Source: Contendibacter sp031732755 (GTDB lineage Bacteria > Pseudomonadota > Gammaproteobacteria > Competibacterales > Competibacteraceae). From it: a DNA stretch of 64,000 bases. This document shows positions 8,313 to 17,600 of this stretch, piece by piece; the first letter of the stretch is position 1; each line of letters starts with the position of its first letter. The stretch covers positions 7,874-71,873 of the forward strand of contig JAVMKI010000075.1 of NCBI GenBank assembly GCA_031732755.1, in the 5' to 3' direction. A model generated the notes under the pieces. The model made no database searches, was not told the DNA's origin, and saw nothing but the letters and a program-made list of their open reading frames with translations. Position numbers and translations under genes: made by a program.

Positions 8313-9434
8313 TTATACCAGCTTGCTGGTGGGTTCGTGGACGATTTGCCCGTCGCGGGTCAGCGCGCTCTTGGCGATCACCTCATCGTTCCAGTCCAGA
8401 TTCAGGTTGCCGTCCTTGATCATCGGCGACAGGAAGTTGAACAGGTTCTTGGCGTACATCTCGCTGGCCGGCACTGGGAAGCTGCTGGGAATGTTGAGCG
8501 GTCCGGCGATGACCACGCCATTGTGCTCGTAGGTTTCGCCAGGACGGGTCAGTTCGCAGTTGCCGCCGGATTCCGCCGCCAAGTCCACGATCACCGCGCC
8601 GCGCTTCATCCCCGCGACCATCGCCTGAGTGACGATTTTCGGCGCCGCGCGGCCAGGGACAGCGGCGGTGGTGATCACCGCGTTGGCCGCCGCGATGTGC
8701 TTGGCCAGTATGTCCGCCTGCTTCTGCTTTTCTTCCGCCGTGAGCTCGCGAGCGTAGCCGCCTTCGCTGGCCGCGCTGACGCCGGTATCGATCATCTTGG
8801 CGCCCAGCGATTCGATTTCCTGCCGCGCCGCCGGGCGCACGTCGTAGGCTTCCACCATCGCGCCCAAGCGACGACAGGTCGCAATGGCTTGCAGACCGGC
8901 CACGCCGGCGCCGATGATGACGACCTTGGACGGGCGAATGGTGCCGGCGGCAGTGGTCAGCATCGGGAAGAAGCCGCTGGCCAGGTTTGCCGCCAGCAGC
9001 GCCACTTTGTAGCCGGAGACCGCTGCCTGCGAGGACAACACGTCCATGGATTGCGCGCGGGAGATACGCGGGATCAGCTCCATGGCGAAACTGGTGATTT
9101 TCTTGTCGCGCAACCGTTTGACCATGTCCAGGTTGCGGTGTGGCAGCAGCACGGCCAGCAGAGTCGAGCCGTCCCGGAGCAATTCCACCTCCTCCAGCGT
9201 TGGCGCTTGCACCTTGAAAACCACATCCGCTTCGGCATACAGCGATTTGGCGTCGTCGAGCAGCCGGCTACTCTTGCCGTAAGCCTCATCAGGAAAAAAG
9301 GCGCTTCGACCCGCGTCTTTTTCCACCAATACTTCCACACCGAGCTTGGCGAAACGCTCGGCCATCGTGGGGTCGAGAGCGACCCGCCGTTCACCCGAAA
9401 CGATTTCCTTCGGAACGGCCATACGAGCAGGCAT
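8313..9434 (-). CDS. pntAA: NAD(P) transhydrogenase subunit alpha part 1 (PntA1/PntAA)
   Basis: Soluble NAD(H)-binding domain I, 373 aa, related to alanine dehydrogenase. N-terminal MAVPKEIVSGERRVALDP is followed by the NAD-binding fold with VVIIGAGVAGLQAIATCRRLGA (split: VVIIGAGVAG, LQAIATCRRL). The mobile loop region is near GYARELT. ATG 9434 is chosen because GGAGGAG sits 8-9 nt upstream on the minus strand; the longer frame to 9512 lacks family similarity. It is the first gene of the pnt operon, with a candidate promoter about 180 nt upstream. Confidence 0.95.
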   Translation of the reverse strand: MPARMAVPKEIVSGERRVALDPTMAERFAKLGVEVLVEKDAGRSAFFPDEAYGKSSRLLDDAKSLYAEADVVFKVQAPTLEEVELLRDGSTLLAVLLPHRNLDMVKRLRDKKITSFAMELIPRISRAQSMDVLSSQAAVSGYKVALLAANLASGFFPMLTTAAGTIRPSKVVIIGAGVAGLQAIATCRRLGAMVEAYDVRPAARQEIESLGAKMIDTGVSAASEGGYARELTAEEKQKQADILAKHIAAANAVITTAAVPGRAAPKIVTQAMVAGMKRGAVIVDLAAESGGNCELTRPGETYEHNGVVIAGPLNIPSSFPVPASEMYAKNLFNFLSPMIKDGNLNLDWNDEVIAKSALTRDGQIVHEPTSKLV

Positions 9435-9792
9435 GTGTTGTCTCCTCCTGATTGTTGTGATTCCACCGGATCCCGCCGACCCGGACATGGACGCGAAAAA
9501 GGCTTTTGCCAAGCCTGTTTAGGGGTGTGACGCCAGCTTTTTAGGGAAAACGCGCGCCAGCGGCGGGAAGACGCGCGCTACTCCTAAATAGAGTAGAGTA
9601 GCCTACACTGCTAACATTATAAAAGGCATGGGCTGGATTGCCATGCGACGTTTCGGGCGGATGGCGGATGGCGACCTGTCCGCCTCTCTGACAGCGATGA
9701 ACATCCGTCTCCGCGATGATAGAGCCAGGAACCGAGGTGACCGCGGACGGCGACCAGGGGCGGTCGAACGGAGCACAGGGCACAGGTGAGGC
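9435..9792. other. Divergent intergenic region between pntAA and the HNH gene
   Basis: 358 bp without a supported gene. It holds a minus-strand promoter candidate (9616-9644) and, between that promoter and pntAA, GC-rich self-complementary blocks (GCGCGC near 9551 and 9573) and a CTACT/AGTAG inverted pair near 9578-9600. The right part, toward the HNH gene, ends in a GGTGAGG ribosome site; no clear plus-strand promoter was recognised there. Confidence 0.5.
9616..9644 (-). promoter_or_regulatory. Candidate sigma-70 promoter for the pnt operon
   Basis: On the minus strand the -10 is a perfect TATAAT (plus 9616-9621) and the -35 is TGGCAA (plus 9639-9644), with a 17-nt spacer. Transcription would start near 9609 and give a leader of about 175 nt with structured GC-rich segments before pntAA. 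The -35 is weak, so an activator may be needed. Confidence 0.45.
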
Positions 9793-10392
9793 ATGTACGG
9801 ATTGGAGCAGCAGGTCTTGCATACGGACGTGACGGGTATGCCGCTGGAATGGATTGACTATCAGCAGGCGGTGCGGCTGTATTACGCCGAGCAGGTGGCC
9901 TACACCTGCGGCCGGGTGCTGTACACGGTGCGCGGGGGCATCAACGCCCGCAGCGGCCAGCGGAGCGCCGTCACCGTCAATTCCATTATCGCCACGTTGG
10001 GCGGCGCCTACGCCCGGCTGCGTTCACGTCAGGACTACACGCCGCCGCTATCCAACGCCGCGCTGTTCCGGCGCGACTGCTATACCTGTCTGTATTGTGG
10101 CGAGACATTCCCGTTTCGGGATTTGTCCCGTGACCACATCCGACCCATCGTACAGGGCGGTGGCGATTATTGGAATAACGTGGTCACCGCCTGCAAACCC
10201 TGCAACCACGCCAAGGGTGGCAAAACGCCGGAACAGGCCGGGATGCAGTTGCTGGCGATTCCGTTCATCCCCAATCATGCGGAATACGTGTTTTTGCAAA
10301 GCCGGCGGGTGCTGGCCGATCAGATGGATTTTCTCCGCGCTCACTTTCCCCGGACTAGCCCGTTGCACCAGCGGTTGGGGCGGTTGGCGTGA
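9793..10392 (+). CDS. HNH endonuclease
   Basis: 199-aa protein with a classic HNH domain in its middle: zinc-ribbon Cys pair CLYCG (about residue 97), the DHIRP motif (about 115), a conserved Asn (YWNNVVTAC, about 128) and CKPCNHAKGG. The N-terminal ~90 residues carry a conserved extension (GMPLEWIDYQQAVRLYY) seen in stand-alone bacterial HNH proteins found outside mobile elements. Ribosome site GGTGAGG precedes ATG 9793. It is followed 9 bp later by an unknown coiled-coil gene. A role in DNA repair or defence is possible; nothing here decides. Confidence 0.85.
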   Translation: MYGLEQQVLHTDVTGMPLEWIDYQQAVRLYYAEQVAYTCGRVLYTVRGGINARSGQRSAVTVNSIIATLGGAYARLRSRQDYTPPLSNAALFRRDCYTCLYCGETFPFRDLSRDHIRPIVQGGGDYWNNVVTACKPCNHAKGGKTPEQAGMQLLAIPFIPNHAEYVFLQSRRVLADQMDFLRAHFPRTSPLHQRLGRLA

Positions 10393-10401
10393 AGGGTGGC
10401 G

Positions 10402-11433
10402 ATGATGACGAACGGTCAAGGTTTCCTGCAACACGTCCTTGGCGGCATCACGGCGTTCGCCGAGCATCAGTTGGCCGAGCGCCGGCATCATCAGGAGCGG
10501 CTGGCGGCGACGCGGGACGCCATCGAACAGGTGGTGGACGCCAGCGAGCCGCGCATCCGGCTGGTGGGCGATTACGCGGACCGGTTGCTGGACGCGGTGG
10601 ACGCCGCGCTGAACCATTGCCACCAACTGATCCGGCAACTGCCACCGGCCTTGACCTTGAGCGCGCGCGCTTGGGCCAGTGACTCGCGGGTCAACGCTTT
10701 CTTCGCCACGACCGCCGACCTGCGGGTCACGCTGGGCCAGTCCCGGGCGGCGCGGGCGTTTTTCCAGCAACCCGCCCAGCCAGCGGAGTGTTTCGCTCTG
10801 CTGCTGATGGTCAAGCGGGAAACCGAGACCTTTGGCTCGATGCTGGAAGGCGATCTGCTGGTGCGGGAGGTTCCTCAGACCCAGGTCAGCTTTTCGGAGC
10901 ACCAGTTGCATTTTCCCGCGGCCAGCGAAGCCGAATTACGCCAGGATTTGCGCCAGCGGATGTTGATTTTTCTGGCAACGCGGGCGCGGGCGCGCATCGG
11001 CGAGCTGCAGGCGCGCCGCGACGCGTTGGAGGAGCAGCGGCGACAATTGCGCGCGCAGTTGCAAGTCTTGCGGGGGCAGTCGCAGGGACTGCGGCCGCTG
11101 CTGTCGAGCGCCGACGCCGACGAGCACCGGCTGGCGGCGTTGGAACACCGGCTGGTCCAGACCGAGCAGGATTTGGCCGAGGCCCGCAAACCGTTGAGCA
11201 CGTTGGGCGACTATCTGGAACAAGTGCGCCAGGTGGTGGGCCAGCCGGAACCGTACCTGCATCTCCATCCCTTGTCCCTGCGGCTTAACCGGCTCGGCGT
11301 CAAACTCGACGCGGATTCGCCGGAGCCGGGCGAAACTCTGGCGTTGTTTGAACTGGATTCGCTGGAGGAGCAACGCATCGGGGCGCTGGTGCGGTTTCCT
11401 CGCGAGGAGTGGGCGTCGGAGGAGGCGATTTAG
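10402..11433 (+). CDS. Hypothetical coiled-coil protein
   Basis: Unrecognised 343-aa soluble protein rich in Gln, Arg, Leu and Ala. Residues about 175-275 form a long heptad region (ARIGELQARRDALEEQRRQ, later LAALEHRLVQTEQDLAEA) expected to be a coiled coil. There is no signal peptide, membrane segment or nucleotide-binding motif. ATG 10402 is preferred over GTG 10396 because GAAGGG lies 5 nt upstream. It starts 9 bp after the HNH gene and is probably in one transcript with it. A 9-bp inverted repeat ends the pair. Confidence 0.65.
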   Translation: MMTNGQGFLQHVLGGITAFAEHQLAERRHHQERLAATRDAIEQVVDASEPRIRLVGDYADRLLDAVDAALNHCHQLIRQLPPALTLSARAWASDSRVNAFFATTADLRVTLGQSRAARAFFQQPAQPAECFALLLMVKRETETFGSMLEGDLLVREVPQTQVSFSEHQLHFPAASEAELRQDLRQRMLIFLATRARARIGELQARRDALEEQRRQLRAQLQVLRGQSQGLRPLLSSADADEHRLAALEHRLVQTEQDLAEARKPLSTLGDYLEQVRQVVGQPEPYLHLHPLSLRLNRLGVKLDADSPEPGETLALFELDSLEEQRIGALVRFPREEWASEEAI

Positions 11434-11477
11434 CGTCGGCGTATGCCGGTGAAGCCATGAATGGGAACCCGTCTGTC

Positions 11478-11510
11478 CGGTAAAAACCACCTTCCATCGT
11501 TTTTTTACCG
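11478..11510 (+). terminator. A+T-rich inverted repeat after the HNH/coiled-coil pair
   Basis: CGGTAAAAA (11478-11486) pairs perfectly with TTTTTACCG (11502-11510) around a 15-nt loop; two more T residues precede the right arm. There is no T-run after the stem, so intrinsic termination is uncertain. It separates this pair from the pilus operon. Confidence 0.35.
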
Positions 11511-11623
11511 CGCGCCAGCAGGGGATTCGCTAGGCTAGAACCAGCAAATGGTGACTGAAACAGGATCACGGCAACGTCAGGGGTGGGCAGTGGAGTGATC
11601 TGGGCGAATGAGAGCAAGTGACC

Positions 11624-12217
11624 ATGAAGAATGATGCGGGTTTCACGCTGATAGAACTGATTGTAACCGTGGCGGTGGTCGCCGTGTTGCTGACGGTCGG
11701 TGTGCCAGAGCTGCGCGAGACGATCAACAACAACCGGTTGACCGCCAACGCGAATGCGTTCGTTGCCGCCATGAACCTTGCCCGTTCGGAGGCCATCAAG
11801 CGCAACGTGCGCGTCACGCTGTGCAAGAGCGCGAATGGCCTTTGTTGCGTTACTGGCGGCAGCAGTGGTTACGAGCAAGGGTGGATCGTATTCGCCGATC
11901 CAAATGGCGACGCCCTGCGCGATCCCGCGACCTGTAGCACGGATCCTCCCCCCAATCCCAATCCCGAGCCGTTGATTCGGGCTTACGAGCCGTTGGCGGC
12001 GGGGGTGACCTTGCAAGGGAACGGACTGGCGGTGGATTACATTTCCTTTGTGCCGGCGGGCGTGGCCCAGACGGCGGGCGGCGTTCCGCAGTTCGCCACG
12101 ATGAGCCTGTGCAAGAGTGGATATGCGACCTCGTCGCGGCAGATCGCGTTGAGCAGGGGAGGGCGCGCGCGGATAACGAAAGTTTCGCCGTCCGACTCGG
12201 AATGGAACTGTCCATGA
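11624..12217 (+). CDS. fimT: Type IV pilus minor pilin FimT/GspH family
   Basis: Prepilin-like protein of 197 aa. A short leader ends at G|FTLIELIVTV (cleavage after residue 6, Glu5 of the mature form present), followed by the hydrophobic N-terminal helix, which makes it a PilD substrate. The remainder is a GspH-like pseudopilin domain with RLTANANAFVAAMNLARSEA and a C-terminal SLCKSG segment. ATG 11624 is used; GTG 11618 would add two residues. First gene of fimT-pilV-pilW-pilX-pilY1-pilE, which primes pilus assembly at the inner membrane. Confidence 0.87.
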   Translation: MKNDAGFTLIELIVTVAVVAVLLTVGVPELRETINNNRLTANANAFVAAMNLARSEAIKRNVRVTLCKSANGLCCVTGGSSGYEQGWIVFADPNGDALRDPATCSTDPPPNPNPEPLIRAYEPLAAGVTLQGNGLAVDYISFVPAGVAQTAGGVPQFATMSLCKSGYATSSRQIALSRGGRARITKVSPSDSEWNCP

Positions 12218-12255
12218 AGATGCCGCGACCGGATTTGGTGTGGAGGAGTGCGATC

Positions 12256-12819
12256 ATGGCGAAGGCAATAATCAAGCGGCCTGGCGGGAAAGTCGCTGGC
12301 TTTACCCTGCTGGAAGTGCTGGTGGCGGTGGTGGTGTTATCCATCGGCCTGCTGGGGCTGGCCAGTCTGCAAGTCAATGGCCTGCGGTTCAGTCACAGCG
12401 CCTATTTGCGTAGCCAGGCGACCGCGCTGGCGTACGAACTGGCGGATCGGATGCGCGCGAACTCGCCGGGCCTGGCGAGCTACAACACCCCAACCACCAC
12501 ACCGTTGCTCGCTCTGGTGTCGGCGTGCCGGACTTTTTCCACCAATGGATGCACGCCAGCGCAGATGGCGCAAAACGATGTGGCTGAGTGGCAACGGGCC
12601 TTGGCGAATGATCCAGCGAATGGATTAAACGGGTTATTGCCGAACGGCCGGGGCGTGGTTTGCCGAGACACCACCAATCCGCCGGCCACGGCCGATGACG
12701 GCACGCCCGCCGCGCCCGCCTGCGATGGTGGACCGACCTGGGTCATCAAAATCTGGTGGGATGACAACCGTACCGGTGACCCCACCCAGTTTCAGCGGCT
12801 CGTGGTCGCTCCATTCTGA
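12256..12819 (+). CDS. pilV: Type IV pilus minor pilin PilV
   Basis: 187-aa prepilin with a 15-residue leader and the processing site G|FTLLEVLVAVVVLSIGLLGLA, given here as GFTLLEVLVAVVV. The following ASLQVNGLRFSHSAYLRSQA is typical of PilV. ATG 12256 has GGAGGAG about 8 nt upstream; an alternative ATG at 12214 overlaps the fimT stop but would make a 29-residue leader. Cysteine pairs in the globular part suggest a disulphide. It would form part of the pilus tip complex with PilW, PilX, FimT and PilE. Confidence 0.88.
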   Translation: MAKAIIKRPGGKVAGFTLLEVLVAVVVLSIGLLGLASLQVNGLRFSHSAYLRSQATALAYELADRMRANSPGLASYNTPTTTPLLALVSACRTFSTNGCTPAQMAQNDVAEWQRALANDPANGLNGLLPNGRGVVCRDTTNPPATADDGTPAAPACDGGPTWVIKIWWDDNRTGDPTQFQRLVVAPF

Positions 12820-12855
12820 TCTGGCGGTTCAAGAATTACGACGGGGAGCAAGATC

Positions 12856-13761
12856 ATGCGTGTGAAAGGATGGGTGACGATGGCGGGCCGGGCTTGGCGG
12901 CGTGAATCGCCACGATCGCGGGGGTTTACCCTGATCGAAATTATGGTGGCCCTGCTCCTGGGTCTGGTGGTGTTGGGTGGCGTCGCCCAGGTTTTCATCA
13001 GCACGCGTCAGGCGGTGCGAATCCAGCAGGCTTCTTCGCGGATGCAAGAAAACGGGCGAAACGCCATCGCGCTTTTGGCGCGCTACATCCGAATGAGTGG
13101 CTATTCCACATTTCCGTGGGACAAGGGCCAAACTAACTGGAGTCCAACGAACGGCGAACGCGGTTATCCCGCAAGCCCAAGCAACAATCCCTTTGCCCAG
13201 GGGCAGGTCGCGCGAGGCATTGGGGCGACCGAGTCTGGCAATATCAACGGTGTGGACAGTATTCGGATCCGCTATCCGGGCGCCGCCGACAACATGATTA
13301 CTACATGCCTGGGTCGGGTGGTACCCGTCAACGAGATGGCGGATATCACGCTTAGCCTGACGGCGAATGATCCCGTCGAAGGGCGTTCCCTACAATGCAC
13401 GGATAACAACACCAGTCCGATTCCCCAACCGTTGGTGGCGGGGTTGCAGGACATGCGTATCTGGTACGCCGTTAGCCAGGATCCAGCGGGGGGTGGTTCG
13501 GGCATGGACGCCGTTGGGCGACTGACCGGCGCGACCGCTTATCTACCCGCTGATCAGGTCACGGCCCGGGGTCTGTGGAACCGAGTCATTGGCGTGCAAA
13601 TTTCACTGCTGGTACGTTCCGACGAGAACAATGTGGCGAGTCAGCCCCAGACCTACCGGTTTCCCATCACAAACAGCGTTGCCACGACGCCGTCCGCCGG
13701 TGATCAGCGGTTGCGGCAGGTGGTGGGGACGACGATCACCGTTCGCAACCAGGCGAATTGA
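12856..13761 (+). CDS. pilW: Type IV pilus assembly protein PilW
   Basis: 301-aa minor pilin. The leader is basic (RRESPRSR) and the processing site is G|FTLIEIMVALLLGLVVLGG, given as GFTLIEIMVALLLG. The PilW signature VFISTRQAVRIQQASSRMQE and then ARYIRMSGY follow. GGGGAG 7 nt before ATG 12856 supports the start. The body is larger than a major pilin and probably folds into a beta-rich head. Expressed in the pilY1 operon, with 36 bp to pilV and 27 bp to pilX. Confidence 0.88.
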   Translation: MRVKGWVTMAGRAWRRESPRSRGFTLIEIMVALLLGLVVLGGVAQVFISTRQAVRIQQASSRMQENGRNAIALLARYIRMSGYSTFPWDKGQTNWSPTNGERGYPASPSNNPFAQGQVARGIGATESGNINGVDSIRIRYPGAADNMITTCLGRVVPVNEMADITLSLTANDPVEGRSLQCTDNNTSPIPQPLVAGLQDMRIWYAVSQDPAGGGSGMDAVGRLTGATAYLPADQVTARGLWNRVIGVQISLLVRSDENNVASQPQTYRFPITNSVATTPSAGDQRLRQVVGTTITVRNQAN

Positions 13762-13788
13762 CGAATCGAGGCGAGCAGGAGAATGCAC

Positions 13789-14601
13789 ATGCGTGCGACC
13801 GTGGAGTTTCGACAGCGATCCAGAAGTCGCCAGGGCGGGGCGGCTTTGGTGGTGGGCCTGATTCTGTTGGTGGTGATGACTCTGCTAGGCATCTCGGCCA
13901 TGCGGGATACCACCCTGGAGGAAAAAATGGCCGGTAATCTGCGCGATAGCAATTTGGCCTTTCAAGCGGCTGAGACAGCGCTGCGTTATTGCGAAAATAT
14001 CGTGGAGCAAGATTACGCGCTCCAGGTCAGCCTGTTCAGTGGCTTGGGGGCGAATCCACCGGTCGTGAACAATCCACCGCGCCCGATCCTTCTTGATCAG
14101 GTGTGGTGGCTCAGTGGCCAAACGCCTCTACCTGCCTGGTTACCACTACCAGCGGGGATGCCGGCGAACATCTGGGTTTGGAGCTTGGACAATGGGCAAG
14201 TTGGCGCGCTGTTTCCTGGCCTCGCGCTTAACCGTTTGGATCTCAACCCCGCAGCGGTCGGCAACACCCTCTGGTGGGCGGAAATGGCGCGTGATCGCAC
14301 CTGGTGGGAGAGTAATGCCAGCAACAGTCAACCATTGCCCAATACCAGGACTCTGGTGGGTCTGATTGGCCCGCCGCGCTGCATTTTGGAAGGCTACGTC
14401 TATGCGGCGGCGGATAGCAGTAATGAGGCCCAGGCTTATCGGCGGTCGATCTATGTGGATGGCCTGGTGATCAAGAACGAACTTCGGTTTCGGCGCGAAC
14501 GCCACTATTACCGCAATACCGCGCGTGGGATGGGTAACAGTGACAGTGCGGTCACCATGTTGCAAACCGGTGTTTACATGAATTACTACGTTCCGAATTG
14601 A
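13789..14601 (+). CDS. pilX: Type IV pilus assembly protein PilX
   Basis: 270-aa minor pilin of the PilX type. It has a basic N-terminus, then QGGAALVVGLILLVVMTLLG, the usual PilX helix lacking the canonical prepilin Glu5 context. Next come the signature MRDTTLEEKMAGNLRD and AFQAAETALR. ATG 13789 is favoured over 13783 because AGGAG then lies 7 nt away. PilX works with PilV, PilW and PilY1 at the tip. The C-terminus (YRNTARGMGN) resembles other PilX proteins. Confidence 0.86.
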   Translation: MRATVEFRQRSRSRQGGAALVVGLILLVVMTLLGISAMRDTTLEEKMAGNLRDSNLAFQAAETALRYCENIVEQDYALQVSLFSGLGANPPVVNNPPRPILLDQVWWLSGQTPLPAWLPLPAGMPANIWVWSLDNGQVGALFPGLALNRLDLNPAAVGNTLWWAEMARDRTWWESNASNSQPLPNTRTLVGLIGPPRCILEGYVYAAADSSNEAQAYRRSIYVDGLVIKNELRFRRERHYYRNTARGMGNSDSAVTMLQTGVYMNYYVPN

Positions 14602-14647
14602 TGAATCAATCCCACGAAAGGTGATACGGGTTCGATTGGAGGATGCC

Positions 14648-17600
14648 ATGAAGACGACGATAACTCGAAAGCCAAAGAGAACCGTCATCGCGGTTCTACT
14701 AAGCGGCGGATTGATTTATTTTGCTCCGGCCGCCGCGCTCGATATCGACAATACGCCGCTGTTTCTGGGCAATGGTGTGTCGCCGAATGTGTTTTTCATG
14801 CTGGACGACTCGGGTTCGATGGACTGGGAGATGATGTTTAATCGATACTGGTCCGCCAACTTTTATGACCCGGATTTCAGCAACGGCACGGCCAACAGTG
14901 TCCCCACCGATAATTTCCCTGGCTCTGAAAAGCGGTGGTATGGCTTTGCTCTGGACAGTGGGGATGCAAACTATAGCAACGGTTCCGGCACGACGACCAG
15001 TGCTAATCAATTCTCCTACTATTATAATAATAGCGACAATATCTATACCATCGGTTGCGAAGGCGCTGGCAATGGCGCGGCAATCTATGCGTGTAATTCA
15101 TGGATGCTGTACAAACCCAAGGTCGCCACAACCAGTACCTTGGTGACCAATGCGCCCATTTCCACCACGACGCCCATTCTTTGGGACTGGCGAATTTTTT
15201 CGTCCGATTCCAACACGCTTTATTACAATCCCAACGTCCTTTATGAGCCATGGTCCGGTGTTACCACTGTGGCGGCGGCGTCTGGATGTCCGGCAGTGCC
15301 GAACGCCTGTTACAAGGCGGCCCGCAGTAATCCGCAGAAGGACGCCACAGGTTACACGGTCACGCGCGATTTGAGCGCAACGGATTTCTACTACACCGTC
15401 TGGACCGACGATAAAAGTTTCCTGACCACGGATGGAACGCCAAAACGGGGCAGCAGTATCAACATGCGTCCGGTACAGCCCACTACAGTGACGGCTCTCC
15501 CCATCCCTGACGCCAGCTTGCCGGCTTCCGTGCCCAACGGCTATGTGGATCTCTGGGATACCTACACCCTGTACACGGTGAAGGCGGGCAGCACGGACCA
15601 GATCAACGTGCAAAAATTCCAGACCAACTATTGTCCGACCACCATGCCCACGCTGGCCGCTGGCAATCTGCCGCCGACGCTATGGCAGCGGTGTTGGGAC
15701 AAACCCACGACCGCGAATAACAACAGCACCAATCCCTATCGTTCGGGCCGGTTATTGGTGGATCAGGTGGGTAGCACCACCACACTGACCGGTTCTGGCG
15801 CGCAATCAGCCTTGGGAGGGATGACGATCGCGGAAGTGAAGCAAAACATCGCCAACTGGTATCAATATTCCCGTAAACGGCAATTGGTGGCCAGAGGCGC
15901 CATAGGCAAGGTGATTACCAGCTTTCCCAGTTTTCGCTACGGGGTCAGCGTGATCAACCAATGGAGCGGTAGTTGGCCCACCAATCTCTTCGTGCAGATG
16001 CCGAGCGCTCCCACCGGACCGTACGACACTGAGAACGCTTCATTACTTGGCAAGTTGTATGGTTTCAAATGGACCAGTAACAGCACACCGCTACAAGCGG
16101 GTCTGGACCGAACCGGACAATACTATAAGGGGACATTGTCAGGTTATACGGGCAAATCTCCCATTTTATCTGCGGGAAATGGTGGCAAGTGCCAGAACAA
16201 TTTCTCGCTGCTCATGACGGACGGTTTTTGGAATGTCTCCTTTAGTCCAAGCTATAGCGTCAGCGACGTGGACAACGATGGCCGCAATAATACAGTGGCC
16301 GACGTGGCGTATTATTATTACAAAACCAATCTGGTGCCCGCCTGGTCGACCAGTTCCGATTGGAAAGTGCCGGCCCTGACTACCAATGTACCGTCCGATA
16401 TCCAGACGCCCTTCATGTTCCCGCACATGGTGACGTTCACGGTGGCATTTGGTGCCCAAGGTCTATTGACCTATCCGTCGTCGAATGTCGACGGTTGGCC
16501 GACCGAGATCACCAATCCGGCTAATCGGAATGCGCTAGAGCCCAGCACGCAATGGGGCGATCCCACGGTTTCCACCACCACGCCGGCCAAGATCGACGAT
16601 ATGTGGCATGCCGCCTACAACAGCCGTGGCGAGTTTTTCTCGGCGCGGGATCCCAACGAACTGATCCAGGGTCTCCAATCGGCGTTGAGCACCATCTCGG
16701 CCCGGACGGGGTCCGTCGCGGCGTTGTCCATGAACTCCGGCTTTGTCACCAATAACCGAACTGCGGTGTCCTATATCGCGCAGTTCAACTCTGGTGACTG
16801 GACTGGAAATCTGAAGGCTGTCACGATCAAGAGCGACGGCACTTTCGACCTCGGCAATCCGTTATGGGAGACGAACAAATCCACTTCGGCATTCGCCAAT
16901 CAGTCGCCCACCAGCCGCAAGATTTTCACGCTCAATGGCACCAATGGTGTTGAATTTCTTTGGGCTAACCTCAACTCCACCCAGCAGGGCTATCTGAACA
17001 AAAACTCGATTACTGGCGTGACTGACACCAAGGGATCGGCGCGGCTGGATTTTCTGCGGGGCAAGGGGGTCGCGGCGGGCGATAAGGATTGGCGACTTGA
17101 AAACAAATTCCGTTATCGGCAAACCATGCTGGGCGATATCGTCGATTCCGATCCGTTCTTCGTGGATTATGGCGACGAAGACGTGATTTACGTCGGCGCG
17201 AACGATGGCATGTTGCATGCGTTCAGGGCCAGCGATGGCAAGGAATTGTTCGCTTACGTGCCAAACGCGCTCTTTCCAAAGCTGAATGCCCTGGCGGACG
17301 ACGGCTACGTTCACCGTTACTACGTCGATGGCTCGGCGGTGGTCAAGGACATCGGCACCAAGAAGATTCTGGTCGGTACGTTGCGCGGCGGTGGTCAAAC
17401 GGTGTTCGCGCTGGATGTCACCGATCCAACCAACTTTGGCGCGAGTAAAGTCTTGTGGGAGTACAGCCATAACGATCTCGGCTATACGTTTAGCAAACCG
17501 ACCATCGCCAAGATGGGGAGTGATTGGGTAGTCGTTTTGGGTAATGGCTACAACAACACCGAGGCCGATGGCAGCGCCAGCACCACCGGACGCGCCGCGC

